A stretch of 64,000 nt of DNA, from positions 62,001 to 126,000 of the forward strand of contig JAHDVF020000025.1 of the NCBI GenBank assembly GCA_022606425.2, read 5' to 3'. The notes under the pieces were generated by a model, which had not been told where the DNA came from, searched no databases, and was given only the letters and a program-made list of their open reading frames with translations. The translations under genes and the position numbers were made by a program. Of the stretch, positions 1 through 10,394 are shown piece after piece; position 1 is the stretch's first letter; every line of letters starts with the position of its first letter. Source of the stretch: Lepidostoma basale (Eukaryota > Arthropoda > Insecta > Trichoptera > Lepidostomatidae).

Positions 1-450
1 GAATTCTCCCTATTCTTAAAAATATTTCTTAAACTGTTATTTGAGAAAATAAACTGATTTAAAATTTGAAAATAAAATATGAGGAGCTTATCAACTTTAA
101 AAAATTTATGCGTGTGGAGCATTCCAATTTTACATTTTCATCCCAAAGGTACTAGAAATGGGATGATAAACTTTGTCATTGACGTGAATAATATTATATT
201 CAATGAAGTTTCGTATTTATTTTTTGAATAAAATTGAAATAAATCGGCATTTTTTTTATCTTTCATCTCAAAAAATGTATAAATGAATTTTGCATGTTTT
301 GTAGATTTATTCAATATTAAATCCATGATTGAAAAGATTACCCTTTTTTAGTATCAACAATTACACAGAGAACCAGGAGTTAATGTTTATTAAACATTTT
401 ACAAGAAATAAATATTTTTTTGAATTATAAATTAATGGATTATATTCTTT
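1..450. other. AT-rich DNA, no feature recognised
   Basis: Low-complexity AT-rich sequence without a repeat family I recognise and without a convincing reading frame. Confidence 0.5.
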
Positions 451-639
451 AATAATATATTGATGAAACGTATCGAATTGTTATTTTCGTTTGCTTATCA
501 CTATCACTATATCTTTACCTACTTGATCTGCGATAAGAATAACCTTAAAATCAGTATTAAAATAATACTATTGAGCATATGCAAAATTACTTTGAATATA
601 AGAACCAACATTTTTTTAGAGTATAATAGATTTTTTAAG

Positions 640-905
640 AATGTAATTGCGAGGTGGGTCACCGGGGTGACAAAGCTAGATAGAGTTAAAAATAAGCATA
701 TCAATAGAAGCTTAAAAGTCCCCTCCATAGCCGGAAAAGCTTTGAAAAGTCGTATGTGATGGTACAACCATGTGAGCAAAAGGGACAATGAATACATTAT
801 ATAATACATAAGGCCCTGCAACTGGCAAATTGAAGGAGAGGACAGCATGTCCAAAGTCAGGAACGACCTTAGTATGTTGCGACTGGTTAAATGGCAAACT
901 TATCA
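640..905 (+). pseudogene. LINE-V relic, reverse-transcriptase ORF C-terminus
   Basis: Reading through stops and frameshifts gives RWVTGVTKLDRVKN, then SLKVPSIAGK, then WYNHVSKRDNEY. This is the order seen in the C-terminal extension of RTE/BovB-type LINE ORFs (R-W..GVT.LDR-.N, then W.GHV.RRD). The catalytic reverse transcriptase core is absent and no tail is visible. A related relic lies at 7345-7650 on the other strand. Family motifs are known; the clade name is inferred. Confidence 0.6.
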
Positions 906-1455
906 CATAGCTTAGCACTTTCGTGTGGCATTAGCCCAACAATTCATTTTAATTGGCTTCAATTTTTATTGGTGATGCTCCTTCTAGTTTTCGCTCTAAA
1001 GTGTACCCGTATTTGTGTAGTATACTTACGTGCGTTGGGTTGTTTGAGTAACATACCAATAAACACACTACTCTCTATTGACTTCCCCCTCCCCCATACA
1101 TCACAGTTGAGTGATACTTACAGAAAACAGGAGTACTAAACTTTTTCCAATTTGGTTCGTTTGAATTGCGTAATTAATCTTGTCCCGGCCAGGAAGTTTT
1201 ACTGTGGTTTTCTAAATAATTGTTGATGCTTTTAACGGTACACATCAAATTTTATAGTCTTTTTGTAATTAATCTAAAACTTACAACCAAGAAATGGTTT
1301 ATTCTTACTACGTATTCTGTTGTTTTAGGAAACAATAAAAAATATTAATTTAAAAAGGTTCTAATACAAAATATAAACAAATGAAAGTCTTGTTTAAAAT
1401 GTCTTTCTCATAAATTAAGTACATGACGGGGCTCTTTGTTGCATGTAAATAATTA

Positions 1456-1459
<4 letters not shown>
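906..1459. other. No recognised feature
   Basis: AT-rich DNA between the LINE-V relic and the GT microsatellite. I see no repeat family or coding signal. Confidence 0.4.

Positions 1460-1507
<48 letters not shown>
1460..1507. repeat. (GT)n microsatellite
   Basis: About 23 uninterrupted GT units. The reading frame with a poly-histidine/threonine run on the minus strand here is only this microsatellite. Confidence 0.98.
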
Positions 1508-1508
<1 letters not shown>

Positions 1509-1875
1509 TTGTGTGCACATTGACCTTATAAACAATGTATTCAATATTAATTGTTTATTTATCTTACCTATAGTAGGTATAAAATATTATAAAATCATTT
1601 ATATTTAAATGTTAATCTATTTATCAGTTTCTAGAAAAAACATTCTAAAATATTTAAAAAAAATACGCTTAACCACCGTAAGGAAATTATAGGTTAAGTA
1701 AATCTATGGTTGTCTCTTCTCAAGCTTTATCTAGGCAATATAAGATTAGACAATTCTTGAGTACAAGCAAAATTAGTGAGCTTGAAATGTTAAAACCATT
1801 TTTCAATACATGGTTATAACATGTATTGATAATAATAATTTCATCATGTTTGAATACATATTTTTTATATAAACT

Positions 1876-2312
1876 AACTAACAAACTAACGTGAAAACTA
1901 ACTTACAAATAAGGGACTTGGGGATGCAATGAAATGGAAGTAGGCAGAAAGAATAACCTACCACACTTTTCTTTCCTGACATATTTCATTCGATTCCATA
2001 ACATTCATACATACTGTCACGCACGCACGTCGATTTCTCAGACTCCTCACGTGGCCAATATTTGATTTATTTGATCGTACCACGTTTTCCTCGGTTTCCA
2101 CTGTATCCAGTTCCATTTACTTCATAAATATATAATTTTTTAACCATTCATTTTTCATTCATATTTTCCATTTGTCTAAATCATCTTAACGTTCCATTCA
2201 TTATTTGTTGATAACACTTTCATTCGTAACGCATTTACTTCTTATATTTTCACTCGACACAATCGTATACAGATTTTCAACACATTTGTCTAAGATACCA
2301 CACTCCTTAATT
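1876..2312 (-). pseudogene. LINE-A copy 1, 5'-truncated
   Basis: The minus strand ends in the LINE-A 3' end, with a degraded TTAG tail seen on the plus strand as CTAAC repeats at the left edge. The GRPRKTWHDQI-encoding block and the segment encoding RNRRACMTR are recognisable by comparison with the best copy at 36248-36745. Several indels break the frame. Only the last ~430 bp of the element are present. Confidence 0.8.
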
Positions 2313-2814
2313 CGTTTATTATTTTTTTAGGAAAAAATAAAACATTTATTCAAAAAGGTTATTTTTTTTGTTAACAAATTTAAAATATCTACATAAATTC
2401 AAAGTGCTTCATACATTCTATAAAAACAATCTAGTAATAGAATAACCATCGCCATATTTGTTTGAATGAATATAGTTATTTTAATACAAAACATAGTTTT
2501 TTACAGATAGAACCTTTTCAAACTGGTGTAATAAACATAAAATAGTGCAATAGAATTTACAATATAATTTATACTATTAGAATTGCCGTTTTATTAACAA
2601 GAAATGGCTTTAATTGAAACAATATGACAAAATTTACGCGTTTGCACATCGTTTCGCTGTAGTGAAAACGTTAAAAATATTTTTTGCACGAGTAATTGTT
2701 AATACAAATGGTGTAACTTGTATTTGTTGATGTAATTGAGTAAACACAGTGTAACTACTTTAACATATATAATACGTACATATTGCTTAATGTATTTCTC
2801 TATTTTCAACGATA
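2313..2814. other. AT-rich DNA, no feature recognised
   Basis: Apart from a poly-T run near 2350 and scattered simple sequence, nothing can be assigned. Confidence 0.4.
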
Positions 2815-2815
2815 T

Positions 2816-2981
2816 CTTCTTCAAGTGCTCTGTCGGGTCCCCCCAACGTTGGCGATCACCTCGGCGAACCTGTCCCCGTCATGCGCCGCTCAGAACAGCT
2901 CCTCCATACTTCGGATGCCGGTCCACTCCCTCACGTTTCGCAGCCAGGACATTTGTCTCCTACCAGGCCCTCGGCGTCCCT
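2816..2981 (-). pseudogene. LINE-D copy 1, 166-bp 3' end with target duplication
   Basis: The minus strand encodes pieces of the LINE-D C-terminus (W.RNVREWTGI, EELF, EVIANVG.TRQ) and ends in a short GAA tail, seen here as CTTCTTC. It is flanked by a perfect 9-bp direct repeat CAACGATAT at 2807-2815 and 2982-2990, read as the target-site duplication of a very short 5'-truncated insertion. Confidence 0.82.
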
Positions 2982-2996
2982 CAACGATATAAAATT

Positions 2997-3172
2997 CAAT
3001 ATTTGATAATTAATACGAATGAATTGAAACTTCTGTTTTTACAAAAATATTATCAAATATCAATTGATAATGCCTTAGAAAGGCGAAACCTGTGATTCCA
3101 GTAGCATAAAATAAAGCTTCTGGAAAATACACGTTTTCATTTTCATTAATTATGTAATATTGAGTTTTTATC
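2997..3172. repeat. Foldback family M, copy 1
   Basis: Inverted arms start with the TAATACGAATGAA block and end with the complementary AACGTTTTCATT block. The right arm carries TTTGATAATGCCTTAGAAAGGCGAAAC in mutated form. It matches the well preserved copies at 24310-24530 and 44098-44371. Confidence 0.75.
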
Positions 3173-3175
3173 ATT

Positions 3176-3470
3176 TCTTCTATATTTGCCATAACTTTTT
3201 GTTGTAGATGTTCAATGTTTATTTTTTTATATACTTACACTCACTTTATTAAAAATCAAAATTAAATACCAGACACATTATTTATTAACATACAATTTAT
3301 ATTAACATATTTTAATATTTGTCGAAACTTACCACATTTGTAATTTTTTTTAAATTATTTATATTTAAATAATATCACTGATGAAGGACTTGTGTGTTCG
3401 AAACATGTTTGGTGTTTGGTTTTTATTTTTAATAATGTGAGTGTTCTATAGGTACTAATTATAAAAAATA
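3176..3470. repeat. Foldback family N, copy 1
   Basis: Starts with the outer N block (TTCTATATTTGCCATA, then TTTGTTGTAGATGTT) and has the mirror-image outer arm near 3430-3470. The left inner arm is degraded; the right inner arm keeps a hammerhead-like motif at 3373-3414. Confidence 0.7.
3373..3414 (+). ncRNA. Hammerhead-like ribozyme motif, family N
   Basis: Stem I is TATCA (3373-3377) with TGGTG (3410-3414). The core is CTGATGA (3378-3384), followed by one extra A. Stem II is GGAC (3386-3389) with GTTC (3396-3399). GAAAC follows at 3400-3404. Stem III is the palindrome ACATGT (3403-3408), and the cleavage-site position is T at 3409 (a permitted UH). All conserved hammerhead core bases are present apart from the extra base after A9. 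Activity is not shown. Confidence 0.55.
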
Positions 3471-3985
3471 AGCATTTTTTAGCTATGTTCAAAAAACAAA
3501 AAGTTATTGTGATAAATAATTTTAAAATATAAATAATATTATTATTACGAATTATGTCTTACGAAATGAACATATTTTATGTAAGAAAAAGTATCATAAT
3601 AGGTAAAAAGTATTTTTCAGATATAATTAAGTAATTCCACTAATAAGTCATGATTTCAAGTCATTAATTTACACCATAAAAGTATTGCGTGATTTTTTGC
3701 GAGCCGGCCCATTAATAACTCTGATAATATTACCTGCGCTCCTACCCTTATCTGAACACGAACCCCCATCACTTAGTTAAGGGTAACTATCGGCACCGAG
3801 AAACTTTGAAAAACAATTGTTGCATAATTGATTCACCTTCCATTTACCCCTTAAGCCCCTTGTTACTAAGACACTCTAGTGTACTCGACATTGGTTATAT
3901 TTCAATTTTTTACTGGCAGATTTATCATGACTATTACTTTAATACTGGATGATTCAACGGAAAACCACTCCAGTAACACTTCTCA
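3471..3985. other. Low-copy DNA, no gene recognised
   Basis: Mixed AT-rich sequence with a moderately GC-richer part at 3700-3880. No reading frame or repeat family recognised. Confidence 0.4.
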
Positions 3986-3989
3986 GGAA

Positions 3990-4053
3990 ATCACTCGCCA
4001 CGGTGATATCTAACGTCGGGGTGCTTGAAACGGCACTAAAAGAAGAAGAAGAT
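3990..4053 (+). pseudogene. Probable LINE-D 3' remnant
   Basis: GGTGATATCTAACGTCGGGG followed by GGCACT and a GAA run resembles the LINE-D 3' end (GGTGATCGCCAACGTTGGGG, GGCAC, GAA tail). It is strongly diverged. Confidence 0.4.
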
Positions 4054-4263
4054 AACTTTGAAATATACAATAGCTGATGGTTAAGAAAACATAAGTTTTC
4101 TGGAAGCTTTCATAGGTTACACCCTGTTAGGGTATGATCATATCATAATTGTTATTAATGAAAAAATATATAATATATATATTTTTAAATACTCGTATAT
4201 AAATTAAATTAGATTCCACTTAGGTTTATGACATCGACCGGCTTCGCTAGCTTACTGCAATCT

Positions 4264-4412
4264 TATCAAATCAAATCAAATCAGTTTATTTACTCAAAAG
4301 ACGTTACAAACAGCAAAATGTTTAAGGCATCTATTGAGTACAGGTAAAACATTTTACACATACAACATAATACCAGGAACGCATTAGAGATAGTTCGACA
4401 TTACGAAACGAA
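4264..4412 (-). pseudogene. LINE-B copy 1, 3' end
   Basis: The minus strand ends with AATAAACTGATTTGATTTGA, a polyadenylation-like signal running into the TTTGA tail of LINE-B. The match to the copy at 50547 continues about 140 bp and then stops, so this is a short 5'-truncated copy. Confidence 0.8.
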
Positions 4413-4447
4413 GAAAGAAGAAATAATGCCTTAGCAAGTCGAAAAAT

Positions 4448-4762
4448 ACCTTTTAGACCAAAGTCGGTTCCAGTAGTTCAGGCTGACCTCCCTTGGGAAG
4501 TCGACTCCCAGCTATCCCTCCATCTCTTTCGGGAGGACAGTAGCCGACAGGATCCATATTCTGCATGTGTACATTCCATTGTCCATTGTCTTCTGTTTAC
4601 ATAATTTGACGATATCTTCCACCTTGCAGATTTTTTGGAAAGCCGTGTTCCTCGCTCTATCTTAAAGAGTCCTTCCTGCTTTTATCCTCAGCGTGCGCAT
4701 CTCTGCCACCCGCACTTTAGCCTTAATTCTTTTGGCATCCGCTCTGGTTTCAATGCCATATA
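4448..4762 (-). pseudogene. LINE-E copy 1, diverged
   Basis: The GACTCCCAGCTATCCCTCC block and the preceding CTGACCTCCCTTGGGAAG match LINE-E copies at 31858 and 42803. The region towards 4762 (ending GGTTTCAATGCCATAT) corresponds on the minus strand to the upstream YG-E motif region of related LINE ORFs. Frames are broken. Confidence 0.65.
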
Positions 4763-4777
4763 AAAATATTCATACTC

Positions 4778-4866
4778 TAAATATTTAATAAAACTTTTAG
4801 AAATCAGAAGTTTTCATTCATATTATTATATTTTTTTTATGTTGAGTTTTACATCATTGTTCATAA
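4778..4866. repeat. Foldback family M, right arm end
   Basis: AATAAAACTTTTAGAAATCAG, GTTTTCATTCATATTA and GAGTTTTACATCATTGTTC occur in the order of the M right arm. No left arm is present. Confidence 0.65.
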
Positions 4867-4959
4867 ATCTATTTTTGTATTATAAAACTTCTAGAGCGCT
4901 ATTTTCCCAATATGTACGTTTTAATTTTTGAATCCAAATTTCGCTAATCGCCAAAAACT

Positions 4960-5190
4960 ATGATTAACTATTATCAATTTGGTCTCGGGTCCAAATGGGA
5001 TAAGACATTTAGACATTTAGAGTGCTGTTTAGCTGTGGACCATCTGACGTCCGAAAATGATCGCTATTTGGTAGAAAAGTTAAAAGCTACCAGTCACGAC
5101 ACGTTATTTATGTTCATGTACTGTATTAGACAAACTACAGAACTTTCCAATTGGTCATTTGGGAATCGTATTATCTATCGGTTTGAATAA
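4960..5190 (+). CDS. Unrecognised 76-codon ORF with polyadenylation-like signal
   Basis: ATG-started frame ending in TGA? no: it ends in TAA at the sequence GAATAAAG, so the stop codon overlaps an AATAAA signal. The predicted protein contains WDKTFRHLECCLAVDHL and ENDRYLVEKLKATSHD, with a less AT-biased composition than neighbouring chance frames. I recognise no family. It could be a chance frame, a terminal exon or a lost transposon piece. No splice context or homologue was established. Confidence 0.2.
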   Translation: MINYYQFGLGSKWDKTFRHLECCLAVDHLTSENDRYLVEKLKATSHDTLFMFMYCIRQTTELSNWSFGNRIIYRFE

Positions 5191-5455
5191 AGAATTTATG
5201 TCTTAATTGTAGAGTGCTCACATAAAGATGGAGAGGGTTCCAATTGAAAGCTCAGCCCATATGACATATTATAATACGATTCTGATTAAATAACGTTTTT
5301 TAAAATAACCCCGTTATCATTATTATACTTTCAAAGCACAGGTTTTTTTATGTATTGATTATTTTGTTGTTAATTAATTTTAATGTTTGTTGTAATAAAA
5401 TTTTGTTGATCAATTTTGTTGTGAAAAAAAGTATATTTCAAATCACATATCAACA
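5191..5455. other. No recognised feature
   Basis: AT-rich sequence between the small ORF and LINE-A copy 2. Confidence 0.4.
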
Positions 5456-5741
5456 TGATGGTTCGAACATATGGAACGCATGGATGGAGAAATAATGGTT
5501 AAGAAAGTAGGTATACGTTAATGGTGTAAATGGAGTAAGGATTCGAGGCAGACCGAGGAAAACATGGCAAGACCAAATTAATCAAATTTTGAAGGTAGGT
5601 CATGTTAGAAGTCAGAGGAATCAACGTGCGTGTATGACTCGTTGTATGAATGTGAAGAAAGCTAAAGAGGATAGAGTAGTGTGCCGGTCCATTCTCTCTG
5701 CCTACCCCTGGGGGGAAACAGCGTGATGGTTTGTTTGTTTC
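5456..5741 (+). pseudogene. LINE-A copy 2 with a variant TTTG tail
   Basis: The frame reads VRTYGTHGWRNNG then RIRGRPRKTWQDQINQI and RSQRNQRACMTRCMNV, typical of the LINE-A ORF C-terminus. The end CCTACCCCTGGGGGG, GCGTGATGG is followed by TTTG repeats rather than TTAG repeats. Truncated at the 5' side. Confidence 0.85.
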
Positions 5742-5941
5742 ATATCAACATTTTATCAAAATATCTGAACCTTTGAATTTCCATTATTTAATAAATAATT
5801 TCATAAAAAAAAAATTATCCAGGATACAAACAGTTAATTATTTTTTATTTTGTGTTTGCAACATTTTACTAATATCTTATTAATTGTGCTTTTGATTGAA
5901 AAAATATTGCAGAAGGAGAATTCATATAACACTGATGGCAG

Positions 5942-6180
5942 ATGACCTTCGTGGCAGAGTGGTAAGAGCTCTGATTCCCATTCCGAAGGTTCTGGGTTCG
6001 ATTCCCGGCGATGGCAGTGTGATTGTCACACTGTCTTTGGTCTGGCGTAAAATTCTCGTGACAATAAAATGGCGATAGATTGGCTACCTGTCACATGTCA
6101 CGAGAATCAATATATCAGATTAAAAAAAAACAAATTGTATACTGTAATTGGGTTCAAGCGACCTGTTGTATACGTAAAAA
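5942..6180 (+). repeat. SINE-T copy 1, full length
   Basis: A tRNA-derived SINE. The head has an A-box-like GTGGCAGAGTGGTAAGAG and a B box GGTTCGATTCC. The body carries GTGTGATTGTCACAC, AATAAAATGGCGATAG and the stretch ending CACGAGAATCAATATA. The 3' tail contains ATTGGGTTCAAGCGACC and TTGTATAC before an A-rich end. RNA polymerase III transcription is inferred from the boxes. Confidence 0.9.
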
Positions 6181-6861
6181 AAAATTATGAATGTGTTATT
6201 AATATTATATTAATAAATTTAAATAAAAAACATGTATTACGACAAATATGGCGTCATTGAACAAAAGGTCTGCAGGTCCAACAGTCTTTTTCAGTAATTG
6301 AATAATGTCACGCGGTAGCCTCGTAAATGACAAGATCAAAATGAGATAAAATGATAACCATTTGTGTCAATCTCGTGTCTGGATTGTCGTAACTTGGTAA
6401 TATAATAGCATTGACGTGGTCCATAAAGCTGTGGGATATTACGAGACAATCAGATGAACACAAATCTACGCTTGCAGTGCAATTATAATAATCAGTCGGC
6501 TAATATGCTTTGTTTGCTCCTGGTGGTCAGATTGTATCAGGCTTGACTTACTACCGACAAGCAAACTCCAATGTATTATACCTATTTAGCAACCCTCAAC
6601 GCATGTAATAGTTTGCATATACACATTACCGTGCCCCTACTTATGTATGGTCGGTCAGATAACCCAATTTTTTCCTCATTATAATGTTTGGTTTAAATGT
6701 ATTTCACAAGCAAACAAAATGCACATTTCATATACAGATTTATATTTTTCATTTTTGATAAAGTATGTAAGGCATTATAACGGCGGAATTTTACTAATAA
6801 TTTAATGTGAAGGTAAAGATATTTATTTAAATATTTATTATTAAAAGCATTTGATATTTAT
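6181..6861. other. Low-copy DNA, no gene recognised
   Basis: The stretch at 6240-6700 is GC-richer than the surroundings and shows no internal repeats. A 20-bp direct repeat (TATTAAAAGCATTTGA) ends at 6876, at the LINE-D boundary. Confidence 0.4.
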
Positions 6862-7231
6862 TAAAAGCATTTGAAATGTGGCTCCATCGACGAATGCTCA
6901 GAATTCCCTGGACAGACATGATTACCAATACCGAAGTTCTGAGGCGAGCTAGAGTTGACAGGCAACTGTTATTAACTATCAAGGTTTGGAAGGTTTTACA
7001 TCTGGGTCATATACTGCGTGGGGAAAGTATCACCTTCTCCAACTGATATTGGAGGGGAAAATTGAAGGACGCCGAGGGCCCGGTGAGAGACAAATGTCCT
7101 GGCTGCGAAACGTGAGGGAGTGGACTGGCATCTGAAGTGTGGGGGGTACTGGGCCCAGAACTGGGACAGGTTCGTCGAGGTGATCGCCAACGTTGGAGGG
7201 ACCCGGCAGGGCAATTAAAGATGAAGAAGAT
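6862..7231 (+). pseudogene. LINE-D copy 2
   Basis: Encodes RRMLRIPWTDMITNTEVLRR, then RQLLLTIK, LGHIL-RGE, ILEGKIEGRRGPGERQMSWL, RNVREWTG, and ends in VIANVGGTRQG with GAAGAAG. This is the C-terminal extension of a non-LTR ORF (LGH..R, GRR..GR). Frameshifts after the LGHILRGE block break it. Confidence 0.85.
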
Positions 7232-7344
7232 TAAATTGATATCGATTTTTAACATTAAAAATGTCGGTTTTCTAGAAATTTATCACGTAACCTTTGGAGT
7301 GGGTTATTTTACCTTCCTAGAGAAGTATTCAATTTATACAGAAG

Positions 7345-7650
7345 GCATAACTGCTACTCCTGTCTCTCCTTCTTTCCGTTTGCCATTTACCATCATCTGG
7401 GGTCGGCGCTCTTCGTAGGAAAATGACAATCTTTTCTATCCTGGCTCATCTCCACTGTCAGATTCTCGTGTTGCAGCTCCTTTTCCGTGTTGACCCACTA
7501 TGTTACAATGGCAACGCCTAATGAGGCGGCCTCTTTTTCTAGATTTTGTAGGAATTCTGAGGGCTTTTTGGACAGCTTTTTGTGTTCGCTGTCTCTTCGC
7601 ATCACATGACCATGCCGCCGAAGTCGATTCTCGATTCTCTTAATTTTTCC
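7345..7650 (-). pseudogene. LINE-V relic 2
   Basis: The minus strand reads IENRLRRHGHVMRRDSEHKK, then ALRIPTKSRKRGR after a frameshift, and further on RADP and a 3' GATGATGGTAAATGGC-type end. The GHVMRRD block and the following AL.IPT..R.RGR order are typical of RTE-like LINE C-termini. Frameshifted and stop-containing. Confidence 0.7.
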
Positions 7651-7671
7651 ATTATTGTGGCAACCATAAAT

Positions 7672-7822
7672 CTAACTAACTAACCATCACACGATCTCCC
7701 CGAAGGGGTAGGTAGAAAGAATGGACTGCCACACTTTTCTTTTCTGACAAATTTCTCTCGCTTCCTCAACATTCATACATCGTGTCATGCACGCGCGTTG
7801 ATTTCTCTGGTACACCTCATTA
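7672..7822 (-). pseudogene. LINE-A copy 3, short 3' end
   Basis: CTAACTAACTAACCATCAC at the left edge is the complement of the LINE-A TTAG tail. The hairpin CCCCGAAGGGG is intact, followed by the RNRRACM-encoding region. About 150 bp remain. Confidence 0.85.
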
Positions 7823-8159
7823 TTCGGAGATTTCATCAATATTAAATTTGTTACTTACAGTTTTACATTATGGTTCAATAAACAATGAATATTTAATTGC
7901 TAAGTTAATATTGTAGGTATCGTAAGCTGTCTGACAGTTTAGTTGTTATTTAAGTATTATATGATGAAAGAAAAATCGTTGATATTTAAAGGAGATCAAA
8001 TATTCTAACTGTAATTGATTGAAAGATATATTTTTTCATTTTTACAACATGAATTTGATATTCTATTAGAGTGAAAAAACATGTTACTTGCATTATATAT
8101 AAAAAAAAATCAAAATTGAAACATTAAACTTGTTCTTGTTATACTAACTCGTTACTTGA

Positions 8160-8493
8160 AATGCGAATAAAAGTGTTATGAACAAAATAATGACAGGGTC
8201 ATTTAGATGGTTTGGACACTTGGAAAGAATGAATAAAAACATAATGGTAAAGAAGGTATATGTAAACGACGTGAACGGAGCTAGAAATAGAGGTAGGCCG
8301 AGGAAAACGTGACACGATCAAATCAATCAAATATTAAATGTCGGTCACGTGGGGAGTCGGAGAAATCGAAGTGTGTGTATGACAAGATGTATGAATGTAG
8401 AGGAAGCGAGAGAAGTATGTCAGGACAGAACAGTGTGGCGTTCCGTTCTTTCTGCCTACCCCTCCGGGGAGACGGCGTGATTGTTAGTTAGTT
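8160..8493 (+). pseudogene. LINE-A copy 4
   Basis: Contains FRWFGHLERMNKN, YVNDVNGARNRGRPRKT, GHVGSRRNRSVCM and ends CCCCTCCGGGGAGACGGCGTGATTGTTAGTTAG. One frameshift and a TGA in place of the Trp codon at GKRDT/KTW. 5'-truncated. Confidence 0.88.
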
Positions 8494-8529
8494 TTTTTTT
8501 ACTTGAAATGTATCGATGCATTAATTAAA

Positions 8530-9010
8530 TGCATATATCAAATCATTTTATTTCATCAATAGACATTACAAAATTAATTTTTAAGGCATCTATTGAAAAC
8601 AGGTAAAATAATATATTGTGTATAGTATACTACCAGAAACGCATGAGAGATGGTTCAACATTAGGAAGACAGGATACTCTCCAGAATTAAGAGAATTTGC
8701 CTTCTGAACGTTCTTTCACTGATATGAAAGACGTCGTTCTCCGAGGAGACAGCGTTCAGCAGATTGATTGCTCTTCCCACCGGTGTCACTAGAGCCAGGT
8801 TGGTTCTGGCGGCGGGTAGGTAAAACAATCTATGCTGGCGCTGTTGGAGATATCTGTCGGGAACAAAATGACCTACATGGGATAGAGCCATGGATAGCTA
8901 CCAAACTCCTTCATGTAGAGATACCTCAGACATTTTTTCTGAACCCTCTCCAGCATTAGGGAATATCTCGCCTCGTGCGGACTCCATATCACAGAACCAC
9001 TTTCGAGTCT
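8530..9010 (-). pseudogene. LINE-B copy 2 with internal deletion
   Basis: Matches the longer copy at 50547-51176. The minus strand encodes VPDRYLQQRQHRLFYLPAAR then TNLALVTPVGRAINLLNAV, the conserved C-terminal block of this LINE. About 120 bp of the longer copy (between the GGGACAAAA and GGGATAGAGCC positions) are missing. The TTTGA tail is eroded to AAATCATTTTA on the plus strand. Confidence 0.82.
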
Positions 9011-9055
9011 GCTATTTAAATAAATTTTCAAGGGTGATTAAATACGTAGATTTCT

Positions 9056-9418
9056 ATATTTTTTGTGAATGTATACTTATACTTGTATACGAATACTGGA
9101 TTTTACCCACGGTGGGTGATTAATTCATGAAATTTAATTGTATCTCAATAGAGACGAATATGCAAACTGGAAACTGAATATGATGGCGTATTGAAACTGA
9201 CATGTGAAGTTAAGCATAGATTTGTAACATATATACAACCTCCAAAAATTTGTCTTACACGGTCATAAATAAATAGGTGGAAAGGGGGAATGTTGTAATT
9301 ACAGAAAGCGTGCGCTTAACCCAACCAATGACAGGTCATAAGTCCTGTAAACACCTTGATCAACCATATTCAGTTTCCAGTTTGCATCTTTGTCTCTATT
9401 GAGATACAATTAAATTTC
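9056..9418. mobile_element. Element C copy 1, with 12-bp target duplication and inverted ends
   Basis: Flanked by perfect direct repeats ACGTAGATTTCT at 9044-9055 and 9419-9430. It contains the element-C blocks GAATGTATAC, AATACTGGATTTTAC, GCGTGCGCTTAACCCAACCA and ACAGGTCATAAGTCCTGT (a small hairpin). It also carries an inverted copy of its own 3' end near 9129-9186 matching 9364-9418, giving ~55-bp inverted repeats. No coding capacity. Non-autonomous; the mobilising partner is unknown. Confidence 0.75.
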
Positions 9419-9430
9419 ACGTAGATTTCT

Positions 9431-10080
9431 AATATAAAAAGCAATTGTATTATTTTACGCGCAAGATAATAAGTTTGAATAAAGCTACCTTCATCCCATA
9501 AAAACATTACCCCCATCACATCGTAGGTGTTCGCGCTTGGTACATAAATTATTATTCACGACGTAATAATCGTAATAATAATTATAACGTACATAATATA
9601 CTCGCGTGTGTCATCATGAAACGGTATCTAAAATAGTTTATCTAATCCTCAACTGCGCAATTATCCATCTCCGCATAAAGGACAGTTTGTGTACTTACAC
9701 TGGCGGACGTACCCAGCCCAACTCCGGTTGGTAATTCAATTTACGTTGCGAAATATTATTCCGGTGAAGACCGTTAAGCGGCTAACGAATCTCGTAAAAT
9801 ATTAACGCGGCGGAACTGTAAGCCCGCTATAAAATTGACGAAATATCTGCCGTACCCTCTGGAGTATTACGTTCGCTGGACGAATTAAACCTCATTTTAG
9901 TTAAGCCCGTTCCAAACGTCACGCAGATAAAGTATAAATGAATGTTGGTCCTTAAAATGTCAGGTCAAAGATCACTACTTAATGTCTAGATCAGGATAGG
10001 ATATGTACAGTGTGTATGTTAGTTTGTCATCTGAATTTATAAAAGAAATAAATTTATTTAAATGTTAATCCACTACACAT
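9431..10080. other. CpG-richer low-copy DNA
   Basis: The part at 9520-9930 has many CG dinucleotides and no repeats seen elsewhere in the window (for example GGCGGACGTACCCAGCCC, AACGCGGCGGAACTG). No reading frame stands out. It may be ancestral single-copy host DNA. Confidence 0.45.
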
Positions 10081-10394
10081 ATCTTCTTCCTATGATCATA
10101 CAACTCTTAAAAAGTTTGAGCCTCGATCCTGTGCCTTTTGCTCCCAGCATTCCCGATTTGCCCAACCTAGCCAGATCTGGTAGTTTTTTTTAATATATTT
10201 TTTAATATTTACTTCATAAACCATGAAGTAAAATTTCACATTCAATATTTTATTTTGATGAATGAGTGTAATATGTTGTAGAAATCGATCATTTTTTTTA
10301 TAAATATTTAATATTTGATATACAGAGTGTCCAGCGGCAGATTTTTGATTTTGGAAATTTATATAGAAAAAAACGAAAACATGAAGATCAAAAC

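Noticed and set aside
1350..1544. 64-codon minus-strand ORF with a Thr-His run
   Set aside because: The run is the (GT)n microsatellite.
2783..2992. Overlapping plus-strand ORFs opposite LINE-D (arginine/proline/serine-rich)
   Set aside because: Antisense shadows of the LINE-D C-terminus; the same pattern recurs at 26341-26610 and 6996-7255.
5942..6020. Functional tRNA gene
   Set aside because: A and B boxes are present but the acceptor stem does not pair, and the sequence continues into the SINE-T body at many loci.
9129..9418. DNA transposon (MITE) with ~55-bp terminal inverted repeats
   Set aside because: The direct duplications lie outside this interval (9044-9055 and 9419-9430), and other element C copies lack inverted ends; the inverted part is a secondary feature.
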